Shown in pieces: positions 1-8,638 of a stretch of DNA of 64,000 nucleotides. A program made the position numbers and the translations under genes. How positions within the stretch are numbered: position 1 is the first letter of the stretch; every line of letters begins with the position of its first letter. This stretch comes from Mycolicibacterium vulneris (GTDB taxonomy: Bacteria; Actinomycetota; Actinomycetes; Mycobacteriales; Mycobacteriaceae): positions 59,124 to 123,123 of the forward strand of contig NZ_NCXM01000020.1 of NCBI RefSeq assembly GCF_002104765.1. The letters are read 5' to 3'. A model generated the notes under the pieces. It had not been told where the DNA came from. It saw nothing but the letters and a program-made list of their open reading frames with translations, and did no database searches.

Positions 1-329
1 CCATCGGTGCCGACGCCCGCGTTGGCGACGATGATGTCGAGACGACCGAGCTGTTCGACCCCGCTGTCCACCGCGGCCTTCAGCGCGTCGTAGTCCCGGA
101 CGTCCACCTGGGCGGTCACGATGCGCCGGTCGAGGTTCTTGACCAGATCCGCCGTCTCGGCAAGGTCTTCCGGCGTCGAGTGCGGATAGGCCAGATTGTC
201 GATCGGCCCGCAGACGTCGATCGCGACGATGTCGGCACCCTCCTGCGCCAGGCGGACGGCGTGACTGCGGCCCTGCCCGCGCGCGGCGCCGCTGACGAAA
301 GCGACCTTGCCCTCGACCCGGCCGGTCAT
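1..329 (-). CDS. Mycofactocin-coupled SDR oxidoreductase (partial, N-terminus only)
   Basis: About 109 N-terminal residues of a short-chain dehydrogenase; the rest lies beyond the left edge. The nucleotide-binding glycine motif SGAARGQG is at residues 13-20, and the VANAG motif appears just before the edge. After DVCGP there is an insertion of roughly 20 residues (around IDNLAYPHSTP). That insertion is the hallmark of the mycofactocin-coupled SDR subfamily, whose tightly bound NAD is recycled by mycofactocin (family knowledge). The ATG overlaps the stop of the upstream P450 as TGATG, so the two are probably translationally coupled. The inference is that it oxidises the alcohol made by that P450. 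Substrate unknown. Confidence 0.9.
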   Translation of the reverse strand, partial: MTGRVEGKVAFVSGAARGQGRSHAVRLAQEGADIVAIDVCGPIDNLAYPHSTPEDLAETADLVKNLDRRIVTAQVDVRDYDALKAAVDSGVEQLGRLDIIVANAGVGTD

Positions 330-1531
330 CATGGCACCAGGGACGGCATGCACTCCCAGCCCCGGACCGTGGAGGTCGGGCTGAGGACTGCTTTGGTCAG
401 GTCGACCTCCCACTCGGGGAATCGTTTCAGGATCTCCTCCAGCGCGACGCGGCCTTCGAGGCGGGCCAGCGCCGATCCCAGACAGAAGTGCGTCCCCATG
501 CTGAAGGTGAGGTGCGGGCGGACGGTGCGATGGATGTTGAAATCGCCTGCGTCCGGCCCGAACTGGGCCTCGTCGCGGCACGCCGATCCGATCAACATCA
601 TCATCACGCTGCCTTCGGGCACGGTCTGGTCGTGCACGGTGACGTCGCGGGTCACGTAGCGCGACACGTGCGGTGCCGGCGGCTCGTATCGCAGCAATTC
701 CTCGATGGCCTGCGGGATGAGCGTCGGGTTCTCGGCGAGGTCCCGGCGCTGATCGGGGTGTTCGGCGAGAACCTTTCCGGACCAACCGATCAGCCGCGTT
801 GTCGTTTCGTTGCCGGCCCCGGCGACGACGTTGAGGTACACGAGGATCTCTTCGCGGGACAGCCGCCGGGTGGTCCCGGTTTCGTCCGCGAATTCGACGT
901 TGAGGAGCTCGGTCATGATGTCGTCGGACGGATGGTCGGCGCGCCAGTCGATGTAGGCCTCGAAGTGCTCACCCACCGACAGGCCATGCTCGGCGGCGTC
1001 CATGGGCTTGCCGGCCTCGGTGCGCAGCTGGGCGTTGCCGCGGTCGCGGATGTACTCCTGGTCGTCCTCGGGGATGCCGAGCAGCATGCTGATGACCTTC
1101 ATCGGCATCTGCGCACCAAGATCGGTGACGAAGTCGAAGCGTCCTGAGCCCACCAGCGGATCCAGCAGTTGAGCGCAGAAGTCGCGGATCATCGGCTCGA
1201 GCGCGGCGATCCGGCGTGGGGTGAACATGCGCGACAGCAGTTTGCGATGCACGTCGTGAATCGGCGGGTCCTCGAAGATCAGCATGCCCGGCGGGATTTC
1301 GAGGTTGGCCTTGATCAGTTCCAGGATCGCGCCGCGCGCGGAGCTGTAGGTCTCGTGGTCGACAAGCGCCTTGCTGACATCGGCGTAACGGCTCACCGCG
1401 TAAAAATCGTATTCGGCGTTGTAATAAAGCGGCGCCTCTTCGCGCAATCGCGCGAACATGGGATACGGGTCGGCGATCAACCCGACATCGTATGGATCGA
1501 ACCGAACATGGCTATCGGTGCTCGCCGTCAC
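329..1531 (-). CDS. Cytochrome P450 monooxygenase
   Basis: A complete 400-residue bacterial class I P450. It shows the I-helix oxygen-activation motif AGAGNETTT (residues 237-245), the ExxR pair E278/R281, and the haem loop FSMGTHFCLG with the thiolate ligand C350. It starts at GTG with a strong AGGAGG six bases upstream. The following SDR overlaps its stop codon, and a TetR gene lies upstream on the same strand. An operator-like inverted repeat lies about 170 bp before its start (1701-1719). No ferredoxin or reductase is adjacent, so electrons must come from elsewhere. The CYP family and substrate cannot be named with confidence from sequence alone. Confidence 0.95.
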   Translation of the reverse strand: MTASTDSHVRFDPYDVGLIADPYPMFARLREEAPLYYNAEYDFYAVSRYADVSKALVDHETYSSARGAILELIKANLEIPPGMLIFEDPPIHDVHRKLLSRMFTPRRIAALEPMIRDFCAQLLDPLVGSGRFDFVTDLGAQMPMKVISMLLGIPEDDQEYIRDRGNAQLRTEAGKPMDAAEHGLSVGEHFEAYIDWRADHPSDDIMTELLNVEFADETGTTRRLSREEILVYLNVVAGAGNETTTRLIGWSGKVLAEHPDQRRDLAENPTLIPQAIEELLRYEPPAPHVSRYVTRDVTVHDQTVPEGSVMMMLIGSACRDEAQFGPDAGDFNIHRTVRPHLTFSMGTHFCLGSALARLEGRVALEEILKRFPEWEVDLTKAVLSPTSTVRGWECMPSLVP

Positions 1532-1700
1532 GAAAACCCTCCTACCGCTGCAGTTTTAGATGCCCGCATGACCTGCACCAGGGCTCGCGCCGCCAGCGTC
1601 GCAGCGCTGGATTCGGTCCGGGCAATTTATACACTCCGCTTAATTGCGTCGCTCTGACTTCTGCACAAGCTCCGCTGAAAACGGCGCATGAACGTGGGTT

Positions 1701-1719
1701 TACTCTATTCTCGTAGAGA
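1701..1719. promoter_or_regulatory. Candidate TetR operator upstream of P450
   Basis: The sequence tactctattctcgtagaga contains the perfect inverted repeat CTCTA-N6-TAGAG. A near-identical site (tactctatNNNcgtag core) occurs at 2479-2497, just before the TetR gene. The two copies bracket the regulator, one in front of each transcription unit. This is the usual layout of an autoregulated TetR local repressor (inference). Confidence 0.6.
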
Positions 1720-1774
1720 ACCATACAGCGGATGCCGGGGCAAGATCCATAGCCCGCGTTTCCCGGAGGCGTCC

Positions 1775-2458
1775 TCACGCGGATCCGGCCGCCCCGCGGC
1801 GCAACACCCGCAGGCCGCCGGCCTGGGTCAGCCGCCCCTTGTCCGAACTTTTCAGGATGCCGGCGGCGATCGCCGACAGGATCCCGTCGAGCTGTTCGGC
1901 GCTGTCGATGATCCGGTCGCCTTGGGCGAACCGCTGCAGCAGGCCGTTGATGAACGTCAGCGTGACGTTGCTCAGATCCTCGATGACGGCCGGATCCAGG
2001 TCCGCACCATGCGGCATCAGCTGCACCAGGATCTCCCGGTGCAGCTTGGTGAACTCGTCGGTAGCCTGCTGCAGAATCGCGGCCAGCGCGGGGTCGCGGG
2101 TGGCCTGCATGGTCAGCTCGTAGCGGGCCCTGGTCCGATACAACTGCGGGTCGCTGCCGGCCTGGATGACCACCTGCGACAACCGCGACGGTGCGCGATT
2201 TCCACCGGCGCCATCGGAGCTGTCCGCGATCGCCTGCAGCTCGGCGAGGTCGAGCTCGGCGGAGCGCTCGGCCACCGCGCGCAACAGCGCCGACCGGGTG
2301 CGGAAATAGAACGAGGTGGTGCCGTCCGGCACCCCGGCCGCGCGGTCGACCTTCAGATGGCTCAGGCCCTTGGCCCCGTCATCGGCCAACAACTGGATCG
2401 CCGCGTCGCACAGATCGCGGCGGCGCTCGGCGGGGTTGGGTTTTCGGCGTTTGTCCAT
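1775..2458 (-). CDS. TetR/AcrR family transcriptional regulator
   Basis: A 227-residue regulator. The N-terminal helix-turn-helix spans about residues 12-58 (RRDLCDAAIQLLADDG, then VDRAAGVPDGTTSFYFRTRS), where GTTSFYF is the recognition-helix region. The remaining helical domain would bind ligand and dimerise. It is transcribed towards the P450/SDR pair with 243 bp between them. It has an operator-like repeat 21 bp upstream of its own ATG, and a matching copy lies in front of the P450. It is most simply read as an autoregulated repressor of the P450-SDR unit. Ligand unknown. Confidence 0.92.
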   Translation of the reverse strand: MDKRRKPNPAERRRDLCDAAIQLLADDGAKGLSHLKVDRAAGVPDGTTSFYFRTRSALLRAVAERSAELDLAELQAIADSSDGAGGNRAPSRLSQVVIQAGSDPQLYRTRARYELTMQATRDPALAAILQQATDEFTKLHREILVQLMPHGADLDPAVIEDLSNVTLTFINGLLQRFAQGDRIIDSAEQLDGILSAIAAGILKSSDKGRLTQAGGLRVLRRGAAGSA

Positions 2459-2478
2459 AATCTTCTCAACGGCGACGC

Positions 2479-2497
2479 TACTCTATATTCGTAGTGT
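2479..2497. promoter_or_regulatory. Candidate TetR operator upstream of the regulator
   Basis: The sequence tactctatattcgtagtgt matches the 1701-1719 site at 15 of 19 positions and has the imperfect inverted repeat CTCTA-N6-TAGTG. It lies 21 bp before the TetR ATG and in the divergent gap to the exported protein at 2679, so it could also affect that gene. Confidence 0.6.
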
Positions 2498-2678
2498 CAG
2501 TAAAGACCGCGATGTGTGCGTGTCGGAATGCCGCATGCGCGCAGGCCAAGCCACTCCCGCAACCATCATCGAATTGCACGATTTCGACGCGGCGCGCTAC
2601 CCGGCACCAAAGAAATTGCGGTGCAGGAGTTCCCGTCGGACATGGAATCAATGATCCTGCGGGTAGAGTCCATCGACG

Positions 2679-3299
2679 ATGATTCACCGTCGATTCAGCG
2701 CGCGTAGTGCCGCCGCCTGGCTTGGGTCTATCGGCCTGCTCGCGGCGGTGACGTGTGGCTGCCAGCAGACGCACAAGCCTGCGCCGTCCACCTCGCCGAC
2801 CACCGCGCCGACCACCGCGCCGACCAGCACCACCGCGCCGCCATCTCCGCCACCGCCGCCGGTCGTGAAGATCGCGCCGCTGCCCGTCCGGCCGGTGACG
2901 AAGTCACAACCGACGACGCCCGCCGTGAAGTGCCCGGCCACGGATCCGAACGCTCCCGTCAAGCCGACCGACGTCCTGACCACCTGTGATATCGGGCGAA
3001 CCACCGTCTACACATTGGGCCCCGAGACCATGCAGCTCGGGATCGTCCGCGTCGACCCACCGAAGTCTTTGACAGCGGACTATTACGAACTGACCCTCGT
3101 GCTGGATCCGCCGTCGGCGGCCGCGTGGTCCGCATTCACGAGCGCGCATCTGCAGGAACACATGGCCTTCGTCCGGGACAACATGGTCCTGGAAGCACCG
3201 ATAATCGAACAACCGGCGACGTCGGGGCGGATCGTGCTGACGACCCAAACAGCCCAGGGCGCAGCGCAATTGGACCAATTGGTGGGTCGCCCCGCATGA
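2679..3299 (+). CDS. Exported SecD-P1-head-like domain protein
   Basis: A 206-residue exported protein. A basic start and hydrophobic core (residues 4-25) end at two cysteines, C26 and C28, in the sequence AAVTCGC. Neither gives a canonical lipobox, so lipoprotein status is uncertain. A low-complexity Thr/Pro/Ser linker follows (about 33-80). The C-terminal 100 residues (YYELTLVL, a central LQEHMAFVRDNMVLEAPII, then SGRIVLT) resemble the head subdomain of the SecD periplasmic P1 domain. Here it stands alone, without the SecD membrane part. The role is unknown, perhaps in handling exported proteins at the membrane. Its TGA overlaps the ATG of the next gene (ATGA). Confidence 0.8.
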   Translation: MIHRRFSARSAAAWLGSIGLLAAVTCGCQQTHKPAPSTSPTTAPTTAPTSTTAPPSPPPPPVVKIAPLPVRPVTKSQPTTPAVKCPATDPNAPVKPTDVLTTCDIGRTTVYTLGPETMQLGIVRVDPPKSLTADYYELTLVLDPPSAAAWSAFTSAHLQEHMAFVRDNMVLEAPIIEQPATSGRIVLTTQTAQGAAQLDQLVGRPA

Positions 3300-4135
3300 C
3301 GGGCTCGGGGCGCCCGGACCGCCTCGGCATCGGCATGCTCAGCGTATTCGGACTGCCGCCAATCGAATTGGTGAACCTCGCCGCGGATCTGGGGTGCCGG
3401 TATGTCTCGGTCGCCGTGCAGGGGATGCCGCTGGTGCCGCTGGGCTATCCCCCCTTCTCGTTGAAGGACGACACCGTTCTGCGGAAGGACCTGCTCGCCG
3501 CGACGGACGACCGGGGCGTGAGCATCTCGCTCGGCGACGGATTCCTGGTGCTGCCCGGCGCCGACGTGAGCGCGCTGGGCGGCGACCTCGACGTGCTGGC
3601 CGAACTTGGTGTCCCGTGGATCAACGTGGTCAGCCTGGACCCCGATCTGCCCCGGACGCTCGACCAGTTCGCCGTACTGACCGAGCTCGCCGCACAGCGT
3701 GACATCGGCACGGTCGTCGAGCCGGTGCCCGGCCTGACCATCGGTAGCCTGGGCGCCGCGCTGGCCGCCGCGGAATACGTTGGCCGGAGTGATTTCCGGC
3801 TGTTGATCGACACCATGCACCTGGTGCGGTCGGGTGGCGGGGCCGCCGAACTGGCCGCCATCGACGCCGAGCGCATCGGCTACGCCCAGCTCAACGACAC
3901 AACGCTGCGCCCGCGCATCGACAACTACCTGGAGGAGGCCATGTTCGAGCGGATGGTGCCCGGTGAGGGCGAACTTCCGCTGCACGACCTCCTGTCCGCG
4001 CTGCCCCGCGACACCGTGCTTGAAATCGAAGTTCCCAGAAGGTCATTGGCGCTGGCCGGCGTGAGTCCGATCGACCGCATGCGCCCGTGTGTCGAGGCCG
4101 CACGGCGGTTGCTGTCGGACGTTCAGCTCGGGTAG
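3296..4135 (+). CDS. Sugar phosphate isomerase/epimerase-like TIM barrel protein
   Basis: A 279-residue protein of the xylose-isomerase-like / AP endonuclease 2 TIM barrel superfamily. Recognisable parts are the opening GIGMLSVFGLPPIELVNLAA, the central VVEPVPG strand, LLIDTMHLVRSGGG (metal-ligand region) and a final GEGELPLHDLL segment. I chose the ATG at 3296 because it overlaps the upstream stop as ATGA; the frame stays open further upstream without supporting signals. The 3' end overlaps the convergent Gfo/Idh gene by 13 bp. Members isomerise or epimerise sugars, inositols or hydroxyacids; the substrate cannot be read from the sequence. Confidence 0.88.
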   Translation: MTGSGRPDRLGIGMLSVFGLPPIELVNLAADLGCRYVSVAVQGMPLVPLGYPPFSLKDDTVLRKDLLAATDDRGVSISLGDGFLVLPGADVSALGGDLDVLAELGVPWINVVSLDPDLPRTLDQFAVLTELAAQRDIGTVVEPVPGLTIGSLGAALAAAEYVGRSDFRLLIDTMHLVRSGGGAAELAAIDAERIGYAQLNDTTLRPRIDNYLEEAMFERMVPGEGELPLHDLLSALPRDTVLEIEVPRRSLALAGVSPIDRMRPCVEAARRLLSDVQLG

Positions 4136-5148
4136 CGCAGCGGGAGACCCGCGGCGCGATAGATCGCGTCGATAACGGTCATGTTGTCGATCGCGTCGTG
4201 CGGGGTGGTCTTGACCGGTTCGCCGCGCAGCACCGCCGCGGCGAACGCGTCCAGTTGATACGCGTAGGAGGCCCGGCGTCCGAACCGTTCCGCCCGTCTG
4301 CCCCGCCGCGACCGCACCGACAGCCGATGGAAAGCCTGTGGCAGCACCGGATTCAGGATGCGCAGTTCCCCGTGTTCGCCGATCACCCGGGCGCTGATCT
4401 GCAGCAGCCGCCGCGACCACATCGAGCAGCGCACCCGCCCGGTGTGGCCGGCCGGGAACCGCAGTTCGGCGGTCATCGCCCGGTCGACCCGGGGGTCGCG
4501 CAGTTTGGCGTGCGCCGTGACAACTTCCGGGGAGGGTCCGCCGAAGGTGCGGGCCATGTGCACCGCGTAGCAGCCCGCGTCCATGGTCGCCCCACCGGCA
4601 AGCGTGTAGTCGTAGCGGATGTCGGAGAACTTCGGCAGCGGGAAACACAGCGCGGCCTCCACGTGCCGCAGTGTGCCCAGCTCGCCGGAGGCGATGATCT
4701 CCTCGGCGCGCAGCGTCAGCGGGTGGTAGCGGTAGTGGAAGGCCTCCATTACCACGCGGTCCGAATCCGCTGCCAGCTCGGCGATTTCGCGGGCCTCGGC
4801 CGCGTTGGCGGTGAACGGCTTTTCGCACAGCACGTGTTTGCCGGCGGTGAGTGCGGCCCGGGTCCAGCGCCCGTGTAGGCCGTTCGGCAGCGGGTTGTAG
4901 ATGGCGTCGATGTCGGGGTCGGCGATCAACGTCTCGTAATCGCCGTGCACCGTGGGGATGTCGTGCTTTGCGGCGAACGCCTGCGCACGCGGCACGTCGC
5001 GGGCCGCCACCGCGGCGACGACCACCTCCGCGTTCTCCTTGGCGGGATCGATCAACGCCGCCGGCGCGATGCTCGCCGCCCCGAGGACGCCGATGCGCAC
5101 CGCAGGAAGCGGCCGGCCTGGTTTCACCGGTGGATAGTCTCCGTACAC
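4123..5148 (-). CDS. Gfo/Idh/MocA family NAD(P)-dependent oxidoreductase
   Basis: A 341-residue oxidoreductase. The N-terminal Rossmann domain has GVLGAASIAPAAL (about 20-32), and the family hallmark EKP is at residues 109-111 in LCEKPF. The C-terminal beta-sheet domain (from about 130) includes AGGATMDAGCYAVH, matching the catalytic D-x3-H region. It starts at GTG; a second in-frame GTG seven codons later is also possible. It is convergent with the sugar isomerase at its 3' end, and the pair could belong to one sugar or cyclitol pathway, although they are not co-transcribed. Such enzymes oxidise or reduce sugars and related polyols. Confidence 0.92.
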   Translation of the reverse strand: MYGDYPPVKPGRPLPAVRIGVLGAASIAPAALIDPAKENAEVVVAAVAARDVPRAQAFAAKHDIPTVHGDYETLIADPDIDAIYNPLPNGLHGRWTRAALTAGKHVLCEKPFTANAAEAREIAELAADSDRVVMEAFHYRYHPLTLRAEEIIASGELGTLRHVEAALCFPLPKFSDIRYDYTLAGGATMDAGCYAVHMARTFGGPSPEVVTAHAKLRDPRVDRAMTAELRFPAGHTGRVRCSMWSRRLLQISARVIGEHGELRILNPVLPQAFHRLSVRSRRGRRAERFGRRASYAYQLDAFAAAVLRGEPVKTTPHDAIDNMTVIDAIYRAAGLPLRYPS

Positions 5149-5209
5149 GCCGCTGAGCTTATCGCCCCGCGCAGGTTGCCACGCCGTGGTTTCCCGTTAG
5201 AGTCAGCGG

Positions 5210-5875
5210 ATGGGGCAGGTAACGGACCGCTGGCGTGCCGCTCGGGTGGCATCGGCGTTGTATAACGCGGCCGCAACGCATGACAGCATCGCTGCGCTGG
5301 GCGCAAAAACGTTGTGGGGATTGACGTTACATGACCTCCTAGGAGAGGTTCAGCGTGTCGGTGAAGCTCGCGCCGGCGCCCAGGTACTTGACATCCCGTG
5401 CGGTGGTGGCTTTGCCTTTCGTGGCCTGCGCCCTGGGCAGGATTGCCGCTATGTGGCCGCCGACATTTCCTCGGACATGCTGAGGCGGGCGCGCGACCGG
5501 GCAACTCAGTTGGGTGTGGCCGACCTCATGGAGTTCACCGAGGCCGATGTCACCGATTTACCCTTCCAGGACAACGCCTTTGACCTGGTATTGACGTTCA
5601 ACGGTCTGCATTGCATTCCTGACCCGCGAGCGGCGGTTTTCGAGCTTGCCCGGGTGCTCAAGCCGGGTGGGATTCTTCGCGGGAGTACCTGTGTACGTGG
5701 TCGCGGCTGGCGTCAGGATCGTTTTGTGGCGGCGTTGCAGGCGGCGGGCTTTTTCGGGATCACGCCCCGGGCCGGTGACGTGCAGCGCTGGCTCAGGGCT
5801 GCGGGCCTCGAAGTCTTGGCTGCACGGCACAGTGGTTCAGTCGAGCTATTCGAGGCCCTTCGACCCAGCGCGTGA
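5210..5875 (+). CDS. Class I SAM-dependent methyltransferase
   Basis: A 221-residue methyltransferase. The SAM-binding motif I is VLDIPCGGGFAF (about residues 59-70), the acidic residue ending beta-2 is in VAADIS, and motif IV-like FDLVLTFNGLHCIPD precedes ARVLKPGGIL. This is the Methyltransf_11/25 type, acting on small molecules or lipids. It is divergent from the Gfo/Idh gene (61 bp gap) and convergent with the sulfatase (23 bp gap). The segment after KPGG is short and lacks an obvious substrate lid. Substrate unknown. Confidence 0.9.
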   Translation: MGQVTDRWRAARVASALYNAAATHDSIAALGAKTLWGLTLHDLLGEVQRVGEARAGAQVLDIPCGGGFAFRGLRPGQDCRYVAADISSDMLRRARDRATQLGVADLMEFTEADVTDLPFQDNAFDLVLTFNGLHCIPDPRAAVFELARVLKPGGILRGSTCVRGRGWRQDRFVAALQAAGFFGITPRAGDVQRWLRAAGLEVLAARHSGSVELFEALRPSA

Positions 5876-5898
5876 TCTCTGCTGAACGTGCCATAGGG

Positions 5899-7500
5899 TC
5901 ACAGTTGAACGTCGTACACCGAGATGGGATCCAGGATCACACCGGTTTCCTCGACGTAGCGATCCCACAGCGCCAGCAGCTCGGCCAGCTTGTCGGGCCG
6001 CGCCTCGGAGAGGTCGTCGATCTCGCCGAGATCGGAAGACAGATCGTAGAGTTGCCAGCGGCCCGGCCCGTACGGCGTCGGGAGGTACAGCGCCTTCCAG
6101 TCGCCCTGCCGGATGGCGCGGCGGCCGAACAGCTCCCAGCCCGTGCCGCTTCCCGCGTCGTGCACGGTCTCCGCGGCGCCCATCAGGTAATCCACCAGTG
6201 AGCGGCCGCGCATGGGGGCCACCTCGCGGCCGCGATACGACGTGCCCGGGTGCGTGGCCCCGGCCAGCTCCAGCACGGTCGGCGCGACGTCCATGACCGT
6301 GCTGAACGCGGTACCGATCTGTTGTTGCCGGGCGAAGCCGGGCCAGGTGACGAAACCGGTCACGCGGATTCCGCCCTGGGTGGTGAACGCCTTGTGCAGC
6401 CGCGACGGCGCGGTGGCGGCCTGCGCCCAGCGGGGGCCGTACCAGATGAACGACGTCGGCCGGCCGAGGTTGTCCAGGCTGTTGTCGCAATGCTTTTCGA
6501 TCTGCGCGGCGATCTGCGGGCCGCGCAGCGGCATCGCCTCCACGATCGCGCCCTCGGCGCCGTTGTCGGACATGAAGATGACGACGGTGTTGTCGAGTTC
6601 GCCGCTGGCCGAGAGGTAGTCGATGACCCGGCCGACGTTGTAGTCCATGCGGTCGACCATCCCGGCGTAGACCTCCATGCTGCGGGCCGAGCGTGCGCGC
6701 TGCTCGTCGGTCATGTCGGCCCACTCCGGTGCGCCGTCGGCCACCACCGGGTGTGCGACCACGTCGGGTGGACACAGGCCGAGCCGCTTGAGCGCGGCCA
6801 GGCGCTCCTCGCGCAACGCGTCCGGCCCGGCGTCGTAGCGACCCCGATATTTCGCGACGGATTCGTCGGGCGCCTGCAGGGGCCAGTGCGGCGCCTGGAA
6901 GGGCAGATAGGCGAAGAAGGGCCGGTCGTCGTCGGGGGCGCGCTCATCCAGATACCGCAGCAGGGTGTCGGTATAGGAGTCCGACGAATAGAAGTCGTCA
7001 CCGACGCTGACGAACTGGTCATCCTCGGTGTAAAGCGTTGGCACGGGCGAGAATCCGCGCGCCCCCGAACCGCCGTAATGACTGGCGCCGGCCGGCAGCA
7101 GGGCGAACGACCGCTCGAAACCTCGCGCCCACGGCGACGTCTCGATCGTGGCGCCCAGGTGCCACTTGCCCGACATCAGAGTCAGATACCCCGCGTCGCG
7201 CAACAGTTCGGGCAGCGCGACCACCCGGTCGTTCAGATAGCCCTCGTACCCTGGTGCGCCGCGGAATTGCGGGGACGCGACCTCGAGCATGGTGCCGATG
7301 CCGGCGATGTGGTGGTCGGTCCCGGTCAACAACATCGCCCGGGTCGGTGAGCAGGCCGGTGCCGAGTGGAAATCGGTGAGCCGGATCCCCGCGTGGGCCA
7401 GCCGATCGAGGTTGGGCGTCTCGATCTCACCGCCAAACGCGCCGATGTCGGAGAACCCGAGGTCGTCTGCAACGATCACAAGGAAGTTGGGGCGCGTCAC
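5899..7500 (-). CDS. Arylsulfatase (type I sulfatase)
   Basis: About 533 residues of the formylglycine sulfatase family, which cleaves sulfate esters. The start RPNFLVIVADDLGFSDIG carries the metal-binding aspartates. The formylglycine motif C-S-P-T-R is at about residues 50-54, followed by LLTGTDHHIAG, and SGKWHLG supplies the active-site K and H. FMSDNGAEG provides the second metal-ligand pair (DN). I chose the GTG at 7500 because the conserved domain starts there and GGA lies about nine bases upstream; a GTG at 7548 would add 16 unconserved residues. The Cys in CSPTR must be matured by a formylglycine-generating enzyme encoded elsewhere. Confidence 0.93.
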   Translation of the reverse strand: MTRPNFLVIVADDLGFSDIGAFGGEIETPNLDRLAHAGIRLTDFHSAPACSPTRAMLLTGTDHHIAGIGTMLEVASPQFRGAPGYEGYLNDRVVALPELLRDAGYLTLMSGKWHLGATIETSPWARGFERSFALLPAGASHYGGSGARGFSPVPTLYTEDDQFVSVGDDFYSSDSYTDTLLRYLDERAPDDDRPFFAYLPFQAPHWPLQAPDESVAKYRGRYDAGPDALREERLAALKRLGLCPPDVVAHPVVADGAPEWADMTDEQRARSARSMEVYAGMVDRMDYNVGRVIDYLSASGELDNTVVIFMSDNGAEGAIVEAMPLRGPQIAAQIEKHCDNSLDNLGRPTSFIWYGPRWAQAATAPSRLHKAFTTQGGIRVTGFVTWPGFARQQQIGTAFSTVMDVAPTVLELAGATHPGTSYRGREVAPMRGRSLVDYLMGAAETVHDAGSGTGWELFGRRAIRQGDWKALYLPTPYGPGRWQLYDLSSDLGEIDDLSEARPDKLAELLALWDRYVEETGVILDPISVYDVQL

Positions 7501-7614
7501 GCTCAAGCATCCTGCCAGGTCGGCCGCCGCCACGGAATGCTGCCGCACCGGCCGGGCGCCGATAGGGTCGAGGCAGGCAAGGTTTAGCGCGGCGGCATAG
7601 CGAAAGGGCCTGAC

Positions 7615-8634
7615 ATGTTGGCGCAGTTTGGAATGTCCGTTCCGCTGGTGGCGGCGCCGATGTCGGGCGGCCCGACCACCCCGGCCATGGTGTCCGCCGC
7701 CACCCGCGCTGGCGCGCTGGGCCTGCTCGCGGCCGGGTACAAGACCGTCGAGGCCATTGAGGCCGAGATCAAAGCCGTTCGCGCCGAGTCAATCCCATTC
7801 GGGGTGAATGTCTTCGCACCCAACCCGGTGCCGGTCGACCCGCAGCGTTACCGCGCCTACGCCGCGATCGTCCAGGCCGAAGCCGACCAGTTCGGGCTGA
7901 CGCTTCCACCCGAGCCCATCGAGGACAACGACAGATTCGACGAGAAAATCGCGCTTTTGCTCGACGACCCGGTTCCGATGGTGTCGTTCACGTTCGGCCT
8001 TCCGTCACGCGACGTGATCGCTGCGCTGCAACGCGCCAACAGCGTTGTGGTGCAGACGGTCACCACGGCCGACGAGGCGGCGCGGGCGCACGACGCGGGC
8101 GTCGACATGCTCGCCGTGCAGGCGGCCGACGCCGGCGGCCATTCCGGCACCCTCTCACCGCAGCGGCCGTTGACGCCGGTCCCAATCGTCGATCTGGTCA
8201 AGGAAGTCGTCGCGAAGGTGCCGCTGCCGGTGATGGCCACCGGCGGGCTGGCCACCCCCGCCGCGGTGGCCGAGGTGATCCGCGCGGGCGCGACCGCGGC
8301 CGCCGTGGGCACCGTGCTGTTGCGCGCCACCGAGAGCGGCGCCTCGGCCACTCATCAGGCGGCCCTGGTGGATCCCGCCTACACCGAGACGGTGCTGACC
8401 CGCGCCTTCACCGGCCGGCCGGCCCGCGGCCTGCGCAACGCGTTCATCGACGCCCACGAAGCCGAGGCGCCGGCGGGCTATCCCGCCATCCACTACCTGA
8501 CCAGCCCGCTGCGCAAGGCCGCCGCGGCGGCCGGCAGGCCGGACTTCGTCCACCTCTGGGCGGGCACCGGATACCGGCACGCGACCGCGGAATCCGCCGT
8601 CGACATTCTGCGCCGGCTGGCATCCGACCTCTGA
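7615..8634 (+). CDS. Nitronate monooxygenase / 2-nitropropane dioxygenase family
   Basis: A 339-residue FMN-dependent TIM barrel enzyme. The N-terminus VPLVAAPMSGGPTTPAMVSA is typical, with GALGLLAAGYK next. AVQAADAGGHSG contains the conserved H and phosphate-binding residues, and VMATGGLATPAAVAEVIRAG with AAAVGTVLL forms the FMN phosphate site. AFTGRPARGLRN is also diagnostic of this family. The enzyme oxidises alkyl nitronates, such as propionate 3-nitronate, to carbonyl compounds. It has an AAGG ribosome-binding site seven to eight bases before ATG. It is divergent from the sulfatase, and the broken methyltransferase ends 4 bp after it on the opposite strand. Confidence 0.92.
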   Translation: MLAQFGMSVPLVAAPMSGGPTTPAMVSAATRAGALGLLAAGYKTVEAIEAEIKAVRAESIPFGVNVFAPNPVPVDPQRYRAYAAIVQAEADQFGLTLPPEPIEDNDRFDEKIALLLDDPVPMVSFTFGLPSRDVIAALQRANSVVVQTVTTADEAARAHDAGVDMLAVQAADAGGHSGTLSPQRPLTPVPIVDLVKEVVAKVPLPVMATGGLATPAAVAEVIRAGATAAAVGTVLLRATESGASATHQAALVDPAYTETVLTRAFTGRPARGLRNAFIDAHEAEAPAGYPAIHYLTSPLRKAAAAAGRPDFVHLWAGTGYRHATAESAVDILRRLASDL

Positions 8635-8638
8635 TCAG

